Below are positions 1 through 8,106 of a DNA stretch of 64,000 nucleotides, piece by piece; within the stretch, counting starts at the first letter, position 1; each line of letters opens with the position of its first letter. Position numbers and translations under genes: made by a program. Under the pieces are notes generated by a model, which saw only the letters and a list, made by a program, of their open reading frames with translations, searched no databases and was not told where the DNA came from. The stretch lies in assembly GCF_000975115.1 (NCBI RefSeq), contig NZ_BBRE01000004.1, positions 186,001-250,000 on the forward strand. The letters are read 5' to 3'. Origin of the DNA: Demequina oxidasica. GTDB lineage: Bacteria > Actinomycetota > Actinomycetes > Actinomycetales > Demequinaceae.

Positions 1-644
1 GCGTGGAACGCATCGCCGAGCAGGTTAAGGCAATGGCAAAGGGCACGCCTGTTCATGTGTCGGCCGCCGCCATGGGCACGTTGCCGGACGATGAGATTGC
101 CGAAGGAATCGTCGTGGCGACCCCCGGCGCACTGCCCGCGGTTCGCGGCGGCTATGCACACGCGGTGGTGGTGGGGGCTGATGTTCCGGCCTCGGGCGGC
201 TTGGGGGCAGAGCTACAGGCGATTCGTTGGTGGCTCAATACAGCCGCGCTGGTCCGTTCACGCGAGCGCGGGGGAGCGGTCACGCTGGTCGGGGACCTGC
301 CGGATGCAGTGCGCCAGGCAATCGTGTCCTGGACTCCCGGCGACGCGGCCCACGATGCGTATACGGAGCGAGCGGGACTTGGTCTGCCTCCGGCTCGTCG
401 TACGCTCGCTGTCACCGGAGACGATGCGGCGCTAAGCCTCGCGCTGAGCGTCGCGGTTGAGGGAGAGCGCATCGAACGTCATCCGGACATCACCGTGGTG
501 CCCACACGAGACGGCGTGACGCTCCTCATGTCTCGGCGCGTCACCGCCGCCGCAGTCGACGCTGTCAGGTCCGTGCAACTTGAGTTGTCCAAGTCTGGCG
601 ATGGCGAATTGCGCCTGCGGGTGGACGGGCCACTGGAACTCTAG
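1..644 (+). CDS. priA: Primosomal protein N' (PriA-like), C-terminal part, cut by window edge
   Basis: This is the last 213 or so codons of a gene that enters from the left edge; the first complete codon is at position 3. The protein resembles the C-terminal part of actinobacterial PriA, with the stretch IVVATPGALP followed by GGYAHAVVVGAD and a conserved GLGLPPARR segment near residue 125. PriA restarts stalled replication forks, but actinobacterial forms are usually degenerate in helicase motifs. The N-terminal DNA-binding and ATPase parts lie outside the window, so activity cannot be judged. The gene lies directly upstream of fmt, a common actinobacterial order that supports the call. Confidence 0.8.
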   Translation, partial: VERIAEQVKAMAKGTPVHVSAAAMGTLPDDEIAEGIVVATPGALPAVRGGYAHAVVVGADVPASGGLGAELQAIRWWLNTAALVRSRERGGAVTLVGDLPDAVRQAIVSWTPGDAAHDAYTERAGLGLPPARRTLAVTGDDAALSLALSVAVEGERIERHPDITVVPTRDGVTLLMSRRVTAAAVDAVRSVQLELSKSGDGELRLRVDGPLEL

Positions 645-760
645 CCGTCGGGCGCTCCGGCATCGGGGTGGATACCCTCGTTGATTCGTACGACAAGGCA
701 CGAAGGCGTTAACGGCACCGGAGCCACGGCAATCTGTCCATGGGCTCCCTGCGTCCCGCC

Positions 761-766
761 TACGAT
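761..766 (+). promoter_or_regulatory. -10 box (TACGAT) for leaderless fmt
   Basis: TACGAT fits the TANNNT -10 consensus and ends exactly 6 nt before the fmt ATG at 773. Transcription would therefore begin at or next to the start codon. There is no Shine-Dalgarno sequence, which also argues against the upstream in-frame ATG at 740. Confidence 0.55.
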
Positions 767-772
767 GGGCAC

Positions 773-1765
773 ATGCGTCTGATCTTTGCCGGAACTCCCC
801 AGATCGCCGTTCCCACCCTCGAAGCGCTACTCGCGAGCGAGCACGAGGTGGTCGCGGTGCTGACCCAGCCGGATGCCAGGGGAAAGCGCGGCAAGACCCT
901 GCACCCCAGCCCCGTCAAAGTGGCCGCACTTGAGCACGGTTTACCGGTTCTCACTCCCGAGAAGGCGTCGGCACCGGAGGTCATCGCACAGGTCGCCTCG
1001 TACAAAGCTGATGCCGCCGCCGTGGTCGCCTACGGCCAGATACTGAAGCCGGCACTCCTCGACGCGGTGCGAATCGCGTGGGTCAACCTGCACTTCTCTT
1101 TGTTGCCGCAGTGGCGCGGCGCAGCGCCTGTCCAGCGCGCCATCATGGCGGGCGACGAGATTAGCGGCGCGAGCACGTTCATTATTGAGACGGGGCTCGA
1201 CACTGGACCAGTGATTGGCACCATGACGGAGCGCGTGCGCCCCACGGACACGAGCGGAGACCTCCTTGAGCGCCTGGGCGTCAGTGGTGCGCCGCTGATG
1301 GTGCAGTCCTTGACGGCACTAGATACGGGACACGCTGGCCCCGTCGCGCAGTCGCCGGAAGGAATCAGCTACGCGCACAAGCTCACTCGGGACGACGCAT
1401 ACGTGCGGTGGGACCGTGCGGCTCATGTGGTTGATCGGCAAGTTCGCGGCTGCACGCCCGCACCAGGCGCGTGGACTACGTTGCCCGATGGGTCGGTCGC
1501 CAAACTTGGCCCCGTCACCTTGGTTCCCGATGCACCCACCACCGTTCCTGGACAGGTCCGGTGGGGTGCGGGTATGGATCAGCCGGGCGACTCCGCCGCG
1601 ACCGCCGCGATGCGTGCCGAGTTCACGGATATGGTGCTGGTCGGCACGGGGACTCACCCAGTGGCGCTGTCGTGGATAGCGCCCGCCGGAAAGAAGCCAA
1701 TGCTTGCAGCCGATTGGTGGCGCGGCGCCCGGTTAGACGAAGCGGCGATCTTGGGAGAGTCATGA
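773..1765 (+). CDS. fmt: Methionyl-tRNA formyltransferase
   Basis: Transfers a formyl group from 10-formyl-tetrahydrofolate to Met-tRNA(fMet) for translation initiation. The 330-residue protein begins MRLIFAGTP, the standard N-terminus of the family. The catalytic Asn, His and Asp are visible as N105, H107 (in NLHFSLLPQWRG) and D143 (in ETGLDTGPV). The C-terminal third is the tRNA-binding OB-like domain. ATG 773 is preferred over ATG 740 because homologues begin at this residue and a -10 box lies 6 nt upstream. The stop overlaps the rsmB start (ATGA), so the two genes are probably translationally coupled. Confidence 0.95.
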   Translation: MRLIFAGTPQIAVPTLEALLASEHEVVAVLTQPDARGKRGKTLHPSPVKVAALEHGLPVLTPEKASAPEVIAQVASYKADAAAVVAYGQILKPALLDAVRIAWVNLHFSLLPQWRGAAPVQRAIMAGDEISGASTFIIETGLDTGPVIGTMTERVRPTDTSGDLLERLGVSGAPLMVQSLTALDTGHAGPVAQSPEGISYAHKLTRDDAYVRWDRAAHVVDRQVRGCTPAPGAWTTLPDGSVAKLGPVTLVPDAPTTVPGQVRWGAGMDQPGDSAATAAMRAEFTDMVLVGTGTHPVALSWIAPAGKKPMLAADWWRGARLDEAAILGES

Positions 1766-3267
1766 GTAGCAATATTGAGGATGAGAGCTACGACGGCTCG
1801 GCCTTTGACGACGCGGAGTTTGGGGACGCTGGTAGTGATGGCACCGGTTCCGTCGGAACACGTGACGGCTACGCCGCCACCCGAAACCACGGAGTGACGC
1901 TGACAAGAGACCGCGCGCGTTCAGCGGCGTATGAGTGCATCCTGACCGTGACCCGTGATGATGCGTACGCGAACCTGGTGATGCCCTCGATTCTGCGCGA
2001 CGCCGGACTGAGTGGACGTGACGCCGCCTTCGCCACGGAACTCGCTTACGGCACCCTGCGCATGCAGGGCCTGTATGACGAGGTCATTGCTGTGGCCTCC
2101 AAACGCGCCCCGGCTGAACTCGACGTTGACGTGCGGGCGGCCCTGTGGATGGGCACTCACCAGGTGTTGGCCATGCGCGTGCCCCCGCACGCCGCGGTGT
2201 CCGAGACTGTGGCGCAGGTGAAGGCGCAGTCCAACGTGGGCGCAGCCAAGTTCGCCAATGCCGTGATGCGGCGTGTCACGGAACGCGAGCCAGAGGCATG
2301 GCTGGACTTAGTCGCTCCCGGCACCAAGTTGCCCTCACTCGGCAAGCGTTACTCGCATCCCGCCTGGATTGTCGATGCCCTCGCGGCGTCCCTCCAGGCT
2401 GACGGACGCGGCCACGAGCTTGAGGACCTCCTGTCGGTCAACAACACCCCGGCGCGTGTGACTCTTGTGGCCCGTCCCGGACTGGCCGACCCTTACGACG
2501 TGGCAGACAGCATCGGCGATGCGGACGTCACTGAACTCTCTCCGTATGGCGTGGCGCTGAATGGTGGCGACCCCGGTGCCATTTCTGGAGTGCTGGATGG
2601 CACCGTCGCGGTGCAAGACGAGGGAAGCCAGGTAGTAGCGACGGCAATGGTCGCGGCACAGGACGTGGCCGAGGGCGAGCGGTGGCTTGACATGTGCTCG
2701 GGACCTGGCGGCAAAACCGCACTACTCGGTGCCCTGGCTGACGAGTACGGCGCCACGGTTGACGCCCTCGAACTCCACAAGCACCGGGCCAAGTTGGTGC
2801 GACAGTCCACGCGGGCGCTCCCACATGGTGTAGTGGACGTCCACGTGGGAGACGGTCGCACCTGGGGTGCCGACGGCTCCTACGATCGCGTGCTGCTTGA
2901 CGCGCCGTGCACCGGCTTGGGTGCACTGCGCCGCCGTCCAGAGTCGCGCTGGCGCCGCAGCCCCGGGGACCTGGCGGAACTGGCCGAACTGCAGAGCCAA
3001 CTTCTCGCCTCAGCCGTGCGCCTGGTGCGACCGGGCGGAGTCATCGCCTACGTGACCTGCTCGCCGGTTCTCGCAGAGACCCGTGAGGTGGTCGATGCTG
3101 TCCTAGTCCATGCTGGCCTTGAGCAGGTGGATGCCCGCGACGCGGTCGCCGCGGTCACCGCGCGCGAGCCACATGAGTGGGGTGCGGGACCGCACGTTCA
3201 GATGTGGACGCACGCGCACGGCACGGACGCGATGTTCTTGGCCCTGCTACGCAAGCCGCGCGGCTAG
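1762..3267 (+). CDS. rsmB: 16S rRNA m5C967 methyltransferase RsmB, with NusB-like N-terminus
   Basis: Methylates C967 of 16S rRNA using S-adenosylmethionine. In this 501-residue protein an acidic leader of about 45 residues precedes a NusB-like RNA-binding domain (about 46-190) and a Rossmann methyltransferase domain. The SAM site MCSGPGGKT and the two cysteines of the RsmB/Nop2 mechanism are present: C383 in DAPCTGLG and C433 in VTCSPV. The ATG at 1762 overlaps the fmt stop by 4 nt. The low-complexity acidic leader is longer than in most homologues, so a later start is possible. Confidence 0.92.
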   Translation: MSSNIEDESYDGSAFDDAEFGDAGSDGTGSVGTRDGYAATRNHGVTLTRDRARSAAYECILTVTRDDAYANLVMPSILRDAGLSGRDAAFATELAYGTLRMQGLYDEVIAVASKRAPAELDVDVRAALWMGTHQVLAMRVPPHAAVSETVAQVKAQSNVGAAKFANAVMRRVTEREPEAWLDLVAPGTKLPSLGKRYSHPAWIVDALAASLQADGRGHELEDLLSVNNTPARVTLVARPGLADPYDVADSIGDADVTELSPYGVALNGGDPGAISGVLDGTVAVQDEGSQVVATAMVAAQDVAEGERWLDMCSGPGGKTALLGALADEYGATVDALELHKHRAKLVRQSTRALPHGVVDVHVGDGRTWGADGSYDRVLLDAPCTGLGALRRRPESRWRRSPGDLAELAELQSQLLASAVRLVRPGGVIAYVTCSPVLAETREVVDAVLVHAGLEQVDARDAVAAVTAREPHEWGAGPHVQMWTHAHGTDAMFLALLRKPRG

Positions 3268-3270
3268 CGT

Positions 3271-3288
3271 CGTCGCCCTAGGGCGACG
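3271..3288. other. 18-bp perfect palindrome between rsmB and rpe
   Basis: CGTCGCCCTAGGGCGACG begins 4 nt after the rsmB stop and reads the same on both strands. It could form a short GC-rich hairpin at the rsmB 3' end, but no T run follows. It lies 15 nt upstream of the rpe -10 box, so a regulator site is equally possible. Confidence 0.4.
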
Positions 3289-3302
3289 AACCTGGCAGGC
3301 AG

Positions 3303-3308
3303 TAGGCT
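3303..3308 (+). promoter_or_regulatory. -10 box (TAGGCT) for leaderless rpe
   Basis: TAGGCT lies 6 nt upstream of the rpe ATG at 3315 with no room for a ribosome binding site between them. The same hexamer with similar spacing precedes hisE, lnt, ftsR and the zinc-ribbon SDR gene in this window. Confidence 0.6.
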
Positions 3309-3314
3309 CGGAGT

Positions 3315-4040
3315 ATGGCTATTCAGATCGCCCCAAGCATTCTGTCCGCAGACTTCGCGAACCTTGAGCGAGACATCGCGGCAGTATCCGCCGCTGACCT
3401 CTTGCATGTCGACGTGATGGACGCGCACTTTGTGCCGAACCTGACCCTTGGCTTGCCCATCGTGGAGCGCATCGCACAGGTGTCGTCACTCCCGGTGGAC
3501 ACCCATCTGATGATCGAAGATCCAGACCACTGGGCCCCGCGGTACGCCGAGGCGGGCGCCGCGTCCGTCACATTCCACTACGAGGCGGCAAAGAATCCCG
3601 TGGCTATCGCCCGCGACCTGCGTGCCCTTGGAGTGCGTGCCTCGGTTGCACTCAAGCCCGGCACCGACGCCTCAGCCATCATCGACGACCTCAAAGAGTT
3701 CGACATGGTGCTCGTCATGACAGTCGAGCCTGGGTTCGGCGGCCAAGCTTTTATGCCCGAGATGCTCCCCAAGATCGAGGCTATCCGTGCTGCCGTCGAT
3801 CGCGGCGTAGCGGACGGCTCCCTCGCCATCGCACCCTGGATTCAGGTGGACGGCGGCATCGCGCCTGACACCGCGCACAGCGTGACGTCCGCGGGTGCGA
3901 ACGTCCTCGTTGCCGGCTCCGCCGTCTACGGGGCAGATGACCGCGCCGCCGCGATCGCTGCGCTGCGTGAAGTCGCGAACGGACCCGAAACCATCAACGG
4001 GGTTCCCGCCAGCGGCGGCCCAGGAGCGCACCATCACTGA
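3315..4040 (+). CDS. rpe: Ribulose-phosphate 3-epimerase
   Basis: Interconverts D-ribulose 5-phosphate and D-xylulose 5-phosphate in the pentose phosphate pathway. The 241-residue TIM-barrel protein starts AIQIAPSILSADFANL and shows the metal and catalytic segments LHVDVMDAHFVPNLT, DTHLMIEDPD, MTVEPGFGGQ and QVDGGI. The C-terminal tail, rich in Gly and Pro and ending in His residues, exceeds the family core by roughly 15 residues. The gene sits directly before the riboflavin genes; ribulose 5-phosphate is also the substrate of the downstream RibBA, a sensible pathway link. Confidence 0.95.
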   Translation: MAIQIAPSILSADFANLERDIAAVSAADLLHVDVMDAHFVPNLTLGLPIVERIAQVSSLPVDTHLMIEDPDHWAPRYAEAGAASVTFHYEAAKNPVAIARDLRALGVRASVALKPGTDASAIIDDLKEFDMVLVMTVEPGFGGQAFMPEMLPKIEAIRAAVDRGVADGSLAIAPWIQVDGGIAPDTAHSVTSAGANVLVAGSAVYGADDRAAAIAALREVANGPETINGVPASGGPGAHHH

Positions 4041-4095
4041 GCTACCGGGGGATGGCACGGAACGGAGCACGGCCGGTTCCGGCCACGATGAGCCG

Positions 4096-5199
4096 ATGCT
4101 GAAATCCGGTTCGGCAGGTGAAGGCAATTCGGCAGTGAGTAGTGCGGCCTCAAGCGATGACAATAGGCAGGGGTCCAACGATTCGGCGGCCCTTGAGCCT
4201 TCTCAGGCGTTCGACCGGGCAGTCGAACTCGCCGCGCGCGGTCCTGCTCACGGACCCAACCCTCGAGTGGGTTGCGTGATCACCGACGCATCGGGGCTTG
4301 TGTTGGGGGAGGGCTGGCATCGGGGCGCCGGGACACCGCACGCCGAACCCGCAGCTTTGTCCGATGCCGTGACGCGCGGCAACGACGTCAACGGTGCGAC
4401 GGCCTATGTGACGCTCGAGCCCTGCGCACACACCGGACGCACGGGGCCGTGTACGGACGCACTCACAGATGCCGGAGTCGCTTCCGTACGCTTCGCTGTC
4501 GAGGATCCAAACCCCGCTGCCGCGGGTGGTGGCCAGGTGCTGCGTGACCGCGGAATCGACGCGGCCTTCGCGCCCCACGCCGGCGCAGCCAAACTCAACG
4601 CGCGATGGCTGGCGAGCATCAGCATCGGCCGCCCGTATGTGGTTGCAAAGTGGGCGGCAACTCTTGACGGCCGAACAGCGGCGGTCGACGGGACCAGTTT
4701 CTGGATCACGGGGGACGAGGCGCGCGAGCATGCGCATTCGGTCCGTGGCGAGGTCGACGCGATCGTGGTTGGGACCGGCACGGTGTTGGTTGATGACCCG
4801 TCATTGTCAGCTCGTGTGGGCGGGTCAGAGTCCGGACACCAGCCGCTACGCGTGGTCATGGGTCTACGTGACACTGCAGGCAAGAAGGTCTGGCGCGACG
4901 ACAACGCACTCGCACTACACACTCACGATCCTGCGGCGGTGTTGGCCGAACTGCAGGCGCGTGAGGCCCGCGTGGTGTTGATCGAAGGTGGCGCGGCGAT
5001 CACCACCGCCTTCCTGTCAGCGGGCTTGGTGGACGAGATTCATGCGTATATTGCGCCAGCAATCCTGGGGGCTGGCACGTCGGCAGTGGGCGACCTGGGA
5101 ATCTCGACGATGAATGGGGCGTTGAGGGGACAGGACGTGTCAACGCGCCAACTGGGCGCGGATACCCTTGTCATCGCACACGTGGCGAAAGGAACCTGA
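4096..5199 (+). CDS. ribD: Bifunctional pyrimidine deaminase/reductase RibD
   Basis: Carries out the second and third steps of riboflavin synthesis: deamination of the GTP-derived pyrimidine, then NADPH-dependent side-chain reduction. Counting from ATG 4096, the N-terminal deaminase domain shows the zinc motif H82-A-E84 with C110 and C119 (PCAHTGRTGPC). The reductase domain begins near residue 170 with AKWAATLDGRTA. The first 35 residues are Ser-rich and not family-like; a GTG at 4135 is an alternative start. The stop TGA overlaps the ribE ATG. No FMN riboswitch consensus is visible upstream. Confidence 0.92.
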   Translation: MLKSGSAGEGNSAVSSAASSDDNRQGSNDSAALEPSQAFDRAVELAARGPAHGPNPRVGCVITDASGLVLGEGWHRGAGTPHAEPAALSDAVTRGNDVNGATAYVTLEPCAHTGRTGPCTDALTDAGVASVRFAVEDPNPAAAGGGQVLRDRGIDAAFAPHAGAAKLNARWLASISIGRPYVVAKWAATLDGRTAAVDGTSFWITGDEAREHAHSVRGEVDAIVVGTGTVLVDDPSLSARVGGSESGHQPLRVVMGLRDTAGKKVWRDDNALALHTHDPAAVLAELQAREARVVLIEGGAAITTAFLSAGLVDEIHAYIAPAILGAGTSAVGDLGISTMNGALRGQDVSTRQLGADTLVIAHVAKGT

Positions 5200-5792
5200 T
5201 GTTTACCGGGATAGTCGAGTCAATCGGCACCATTACAGCCGTGACCGAACTTGGCGACCAGTCGCAGATATCCGTCAGCTCGCCAGGCCTTGGCGGCGAC
5301 CTTCAGCACGGCGAGTCAATTGCCGTCGACGGCGTCTGCCTGACCGTTGCCAAGCACACCGGAGACGAATGGATTGGCGACGTCATGCGCATCACGCGTG
5401 AGACCACGTCGCTCGGCGGCGTCCAGGTGGGCCAGCGCGTCAATATCGAACGCGCCATGCGAGTGGATGGACGCCTGGGTGGACACCTCATGCAGGGCCA
5501 CGTCGACGCAACAGCCACGCTGGTCGCGCGCGATTCACAGCCCGACTGGGACGACCTCACTTTCGAGATTCCCGAGTCAATCTTGCGCTATGTGGTCTCC
5601 AAGGGGTCCATTGCGCTCAATGGTGTTTCCCTGACCGTGGCAGGGCTTGACGGAAATCGCGCCACCGTGTCGCTCATCCCGACGACGCTTGCGGACACCA
5701 CGTTTGGTGACGCCGAGGTGGGCCTGGTGGCTAACGTCGAGGTGGACGTCATCGCTAAGTACGTTGAGTCCATGATCGGGGCTCGTTCATGA
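5199..5792 (+). CDS. ribE: Riboflavin synthase, alpha chain
   Basis: Dismutates two molecules of 6,7-dimethyl-8-ribityllumazine into riboflavin and a pyrimidine that is recycled. The 197-residue protein has the expected tandem lumazine-binding repeats. The first begins MFTGIVESIGTI and contains DGVCLTV; the second contains GHVDATATL and LNGVSLTV. The ATG overlaps the ribD stop (TGATG), and the 3' end overlaps ribBA by 4 nt, so translation is likely coupled through the operon. Confidence 0.95.
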   Translation: MFTGIVESIGTITAVTELGDQSQISVSSPGLGGDLQHGESIAVDGVCLTVAKHTGDEWIGDVMRITRETTSLGGVQVGQRVNIERAMRVDGRLGGHLMQGHVDATATLVARDSQPDWDDLTFEIPESILRYVVSKGSIALNGVSLTVAGLDGNRATVSLIPTTLADTTFGDAEVGLVANVEVDVIAKYVESMIGARS

Positions 5793-7099
5793 CCGACACC
5801 CCGCACGTCAACTCCGATGCCGAGGATCTGCTCGCGATGGAGAACGATCCGGACTGCGAGACCGAAGATCCGATAGCGCTCGTGGAGGCGGCGTTGGAGC
5901 AACTTCGCCAGGGCCGACCCGTGTTGGTCGCCGACTCCCGTCACCGTGAGAACGAGGCGGACTTCATTATGGCGGCCCAGACCACCACGGTGGAGTGGGT
6001 GGCGTGGGGCATCCGACACTCGAGCGGCTATCTGTGCGCGCCCATGCCGGGCCCTAAGGCCGACGCCCTCAACCTGCCGCTGATGGTTCCGAGCAGTCAG
6101 GACCCGCGTCGCACCGCTTATACGGTGTCCGTCGACGCCGCGAGTGGCGTGACCACAGGCATTTCCGCGGCTGACCGTCTACGTACGTTGCAGGTGCTCG
6201 CGGAGCCCCAGGCGAATCCTGACTCCGTGATCCGACCCGGCCACGTACTGCCGCTGCGCGCCGTCGCCGGGGGAGTACTGCATCGTCCCGGCCACACTGA
6301 GGCTGCCGTGGACCTGTGCCGCCTGGCCGGACTCGAGCCCGTCGGCGTCATCGCCGAGATGGTCAACGACGACGGCACGATGATGCGTCTAGGAGACGCT
6401 TCCGAGGTCGCCGATCGCGAGGGTCTGATCCTCATGACGATCGCCGACCTCATCGAGTACCGCAAGGCCAAGGGTGACGAGCCATTGGCCATTGAGCCCG
6501 CTCCCCACCGAGTGGTCTTCCAGGGTGAGTCTTCGCTTCCGACAGTGCACGGCAGTGTGACTATTCGTGGCTACCGCGACGCGCGTACAGGCGATGAGCA
6601 TGTCGCCCTGATTGCGCCCAACCGCGACGGCATTACTCCGTTGGTACGGGTGCATTCGGAATGCCTGACCGGGGACGCGTTTGGTTCATTGCGGTGCGAC
6701 TGCGGGCCACAGCTCGACCACGCGATTGAGCGCATCGTCAACGAGGGCGGCGCGGTGGTCTACCTGCGAGGCCACGAGGGGCGAGGCATCGGCATCTTGG
6801 CAAAGATTCAGGCGTACGCGTTGCAGGATCAGGGTCGAGACACCGTAGATGCCAATACGGATTTGGGGTTGCCTGTAGACCGGCGAGAGTACGGTGCGGC
6901 GGCCGCCATCTTGGCGGACCTGGGCCTGACTCGCATTCGTTTGCTCACCAACAACCCCGCCAAGGTCGAGGGCATGCGCGCCTCGGGCATCGAGGTCGCC
7001 GAACGCGTCCCTCATCACGTGGGCGCTACGCCCGAGAATGCGTTCTATCGCAGCACCAAGGTGGCTCGCATGGGGCATCTGCTGGGAGACAACTCTTAA
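5789..7099 (+). CDS. ribBA: Bifunctional DHBP synthase / GTP cyclohydrolase II RibBA
   Basis: Provides both precursors of riboflavin: 3,4-dihydroxy-2-butanone 4-phosphate from ribulose 5-phosphate, and the pyrimidine from GTP. In 436 residues the DHBP synthase half (about 28-225) shows RENEAD (R53, E54, D58), RPGHTEA (H169) and E190. The cyclohydrolase half (about 235-430) carries the zinc site C292, C303, C305 and the RGHEGRGIG loop. The segment before RENE reads DSRH, whereas well-known RibB proteins have DDED there. The protein has a longer acidic N-terminus than single-domain RibB. Confidence 0.94.
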   Translation: MTDTPHVNSDAEDLLAMENDPDCETEDPIALVEAALEQLRQGRPVLVADSRHRENEADFIMAAQTTTVEWVAWGIRHSSGYLCAPMPGPKADALNLPLMVPSSQDPRRTAYTVSVDAASGVTTGISAADRLRTLQVLAEPQANPDSVIRPGHVLPLRAVAGGVLHRPGHTEAAVDLCRLAGLEPVGVIAEMVNDDGTMMRLGDASEVADREGLILMTIADLIEYRKAKGDEPLAIEPAPHRVVFQGESSLPTVHGSVTIRGYRDARTGDEHVALIAPNRDGITPLVRVHSECLTGDAFGSLRCDCGPQLDHAIERIVNEGGAVVYLRGHEGRGIGILAKIQAYALQDQGRDTVDANTDLGLPVDRREYGAAAAILADLGLTRIRLLTNNPAKVEGMRASGIEVAERVPHHVGATPENAFYRSTKVARMGHLLGDNS

Positions 7100-7145
7100 G
7101 CACACTCGTGCGGTCACACATCATCACACCTCAAGGAGAATCAGC

Positions 7146-7610
7146 ATGAGCGGCGAGGGAGCACCCACCATTGCGGTGGACGGAAGCGGTCTGCACATCG
7201 AAATTGTCGCGTCGCAGTGGCATACAGCCGTCATGGATGGGCTGGTCGCCGGGGCGGTGCGCGCAGCGGAGAAGGCAGGCGCCACGTATCGGGTGACTCG
7301 CGTAGCGGGCGCCTTCGAACTCACCGTCGTGGCGGAGAAGTTTGCACGGGACGGGGTGGACGCGATCGCCGCGCTGGGCGTCGTGGTGCGTGGATCGACG
7401 CCGCACTTCGAGTACGTATGCCAGGCCGTCACACTTGGGCTCAATGACGTGGCACGTAGCCACATGACCCCCGTGGGCTTCGGCATCCTGACCGTCGACA
7501 ACGACGAGCAGGCGCTATCCAGGGCCGGGTTGCCGGATTCCGAAGAGGACAAGGGCGCCGAGGCCGTTGAGGCCGCGCTGTCCACCGCTCTCATCCTTCG
7601 CGATAGTTAG
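7146..7610 (+). CDS. ribH: 6,7-dimethyl-8-ribityllumazine synthase
   Basis: Condenses the RibB and RibD products into 6,7-dimethyl-8-ribityllumazine, the substrate of RibE, usually as an icosahedral capsid. The 154-residue protein shows IEIVASQWHTAVMDGLV, the phosphate-site loop VAGAFELTVVAEK, GVVVRGSTPHFEYV with the catalytic His, and PVGFGILTVDN. ATG 7146 is chosen because AAGGAG lies 5-8 nt upstream and homologues start there; in-frame codons further upstream run through ribBA. It is the last gene of the riboflavin set. Confidence 0.95.
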   Translation: MSGEGAPTIAVDGSGLHIEIVASQWHTAVMDGLVAGAVRAAEKAGATYRVTRVAGAFELTVVAEKFARDGVDAIAALGVVVRGSTPHFEYVCQAVTLGLNDVARSHMTPVGFGILTVDNDEQALSRAGLPDSEEDKGAEAVEAALSTALILRDS

Positions 7611-7658
7611 GTCAGGTCCACAGCGCACCGCCCCCACCTGCGATCCCCACCTGCCTGG

Positions 7659-7742
7659 AACGTCCGCACCGCAAATTGGGCACTGTCAATGTTGCTCAAG
7701 TACAAGCCGCGTTTCGAGTGCTCAATTGAGGGTGCGGACGTT
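7659..7742. repeat. Long imperfect inverted repeat between ribH and hisE
   Basis: Two 26-nt arms, 7659-7684 and 7717-7742, are inverted copies matching at 22 of 26 positions. The outer 12 nt (AACGTCCGCACC and its complement) are perfect. The loop is 32 nt. As RNA it would form a long stem; no T run follows, so it is not a textbook terminator. It may end the riboflavin operon, or be a small palindromic repeat element. The other 120 nt or so of the 208-nt gap show nothing coding, and the hisE promoter lies at its right end. Confidence 0.6.
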
Positions 7743-7806
7743 GGTGTGGATTGGGCGGATGGCGACTTGGGCGGCTAGGTGTTCGCGCCCGCGGCGTCGC
7801 CTGCCC

Positions 7807-7812
7807 TAGGCT
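7807..7812 (+). promoter_or_regulatory. -10 box (TAGGCT) for leaderless hisE
   Basis: TAGGCT ends 6 nt before the hisE GTG at 7819 and there is no Shine-Dalgarno sequence. This marks a new transcription unit after the riboflavin genes and supports the GTG start. Confidence 0.6.
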
Positions 7813-7818
7813 GTCGTT

Positions 7819-8082
7819 GTGAAAACCTTTGACGAACTCTTCGCTGAACTCACCGCCAAGTCCGTAGAACGTCCCGAGGGCTCCGGCACCGTGACGCTCC
7901 TCGATGGCGGGGTGCATGCCATCGGCAAGAAACTGGTCGAAGAGGCCGCTGAGGCCTGGATGGCTGCCGAGTATGAAACCGACGCCGATTGCGCCGAGGA
8001 GATCTCGCAGTTGCTCTACCACGCGCAGGTCATGATGATCGCGCGCGGACTCACGCTCGAAGACGTGGGCCGCTACCTTTAA
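7819..8082 (+). CDS. hisE: Phosphoribosyl-ATP pyrophosphatase
   Basis: Hydrolyses phosphoribosyl-ATP to phosphoribosyl-AMP and pyrophosphate, the second step of histidine synthesis. The 87-residue alpha-helical protein (MazG-like fold) shows [10 protein letters not shown], then [17 protein letters not shown] and [16 protein letters not shown], which carry the acidic magnesium-binding residues. The GTG start is set by the leaderless -10 box 6 nt upstream. hisG follows 24 nt downstream with its own ribosome binding site, the usual actinobacterial hisE-hisG pair. Confidence 0.94.
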   Translation: MKTFDELFAELTAKSVERPEGSGTVTLLDGGVHAIGKKLVEEAAEAWMAAEYETDADCAEEISQLLYHAQVMMIARGLTLEDVGRYL

Positions 8083-8106
8083 TCTTTCGCATCCATAAGG
8101 AGATCC

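Noticed and set aside
1471-1761. Longer start for RsmB upstream of 1762
   Set aside because: The upstream codons lie within fmt in another frame; the family-like region begins well after ATG 1762.
4041-4134. Possible FMN riboswitch before ribD
   Set aside because: The conserved RFN box segments (AGGGTGAAATTCCC and the second half) are not present; only scattered GAAAT and GGTG-like fragments were seen.
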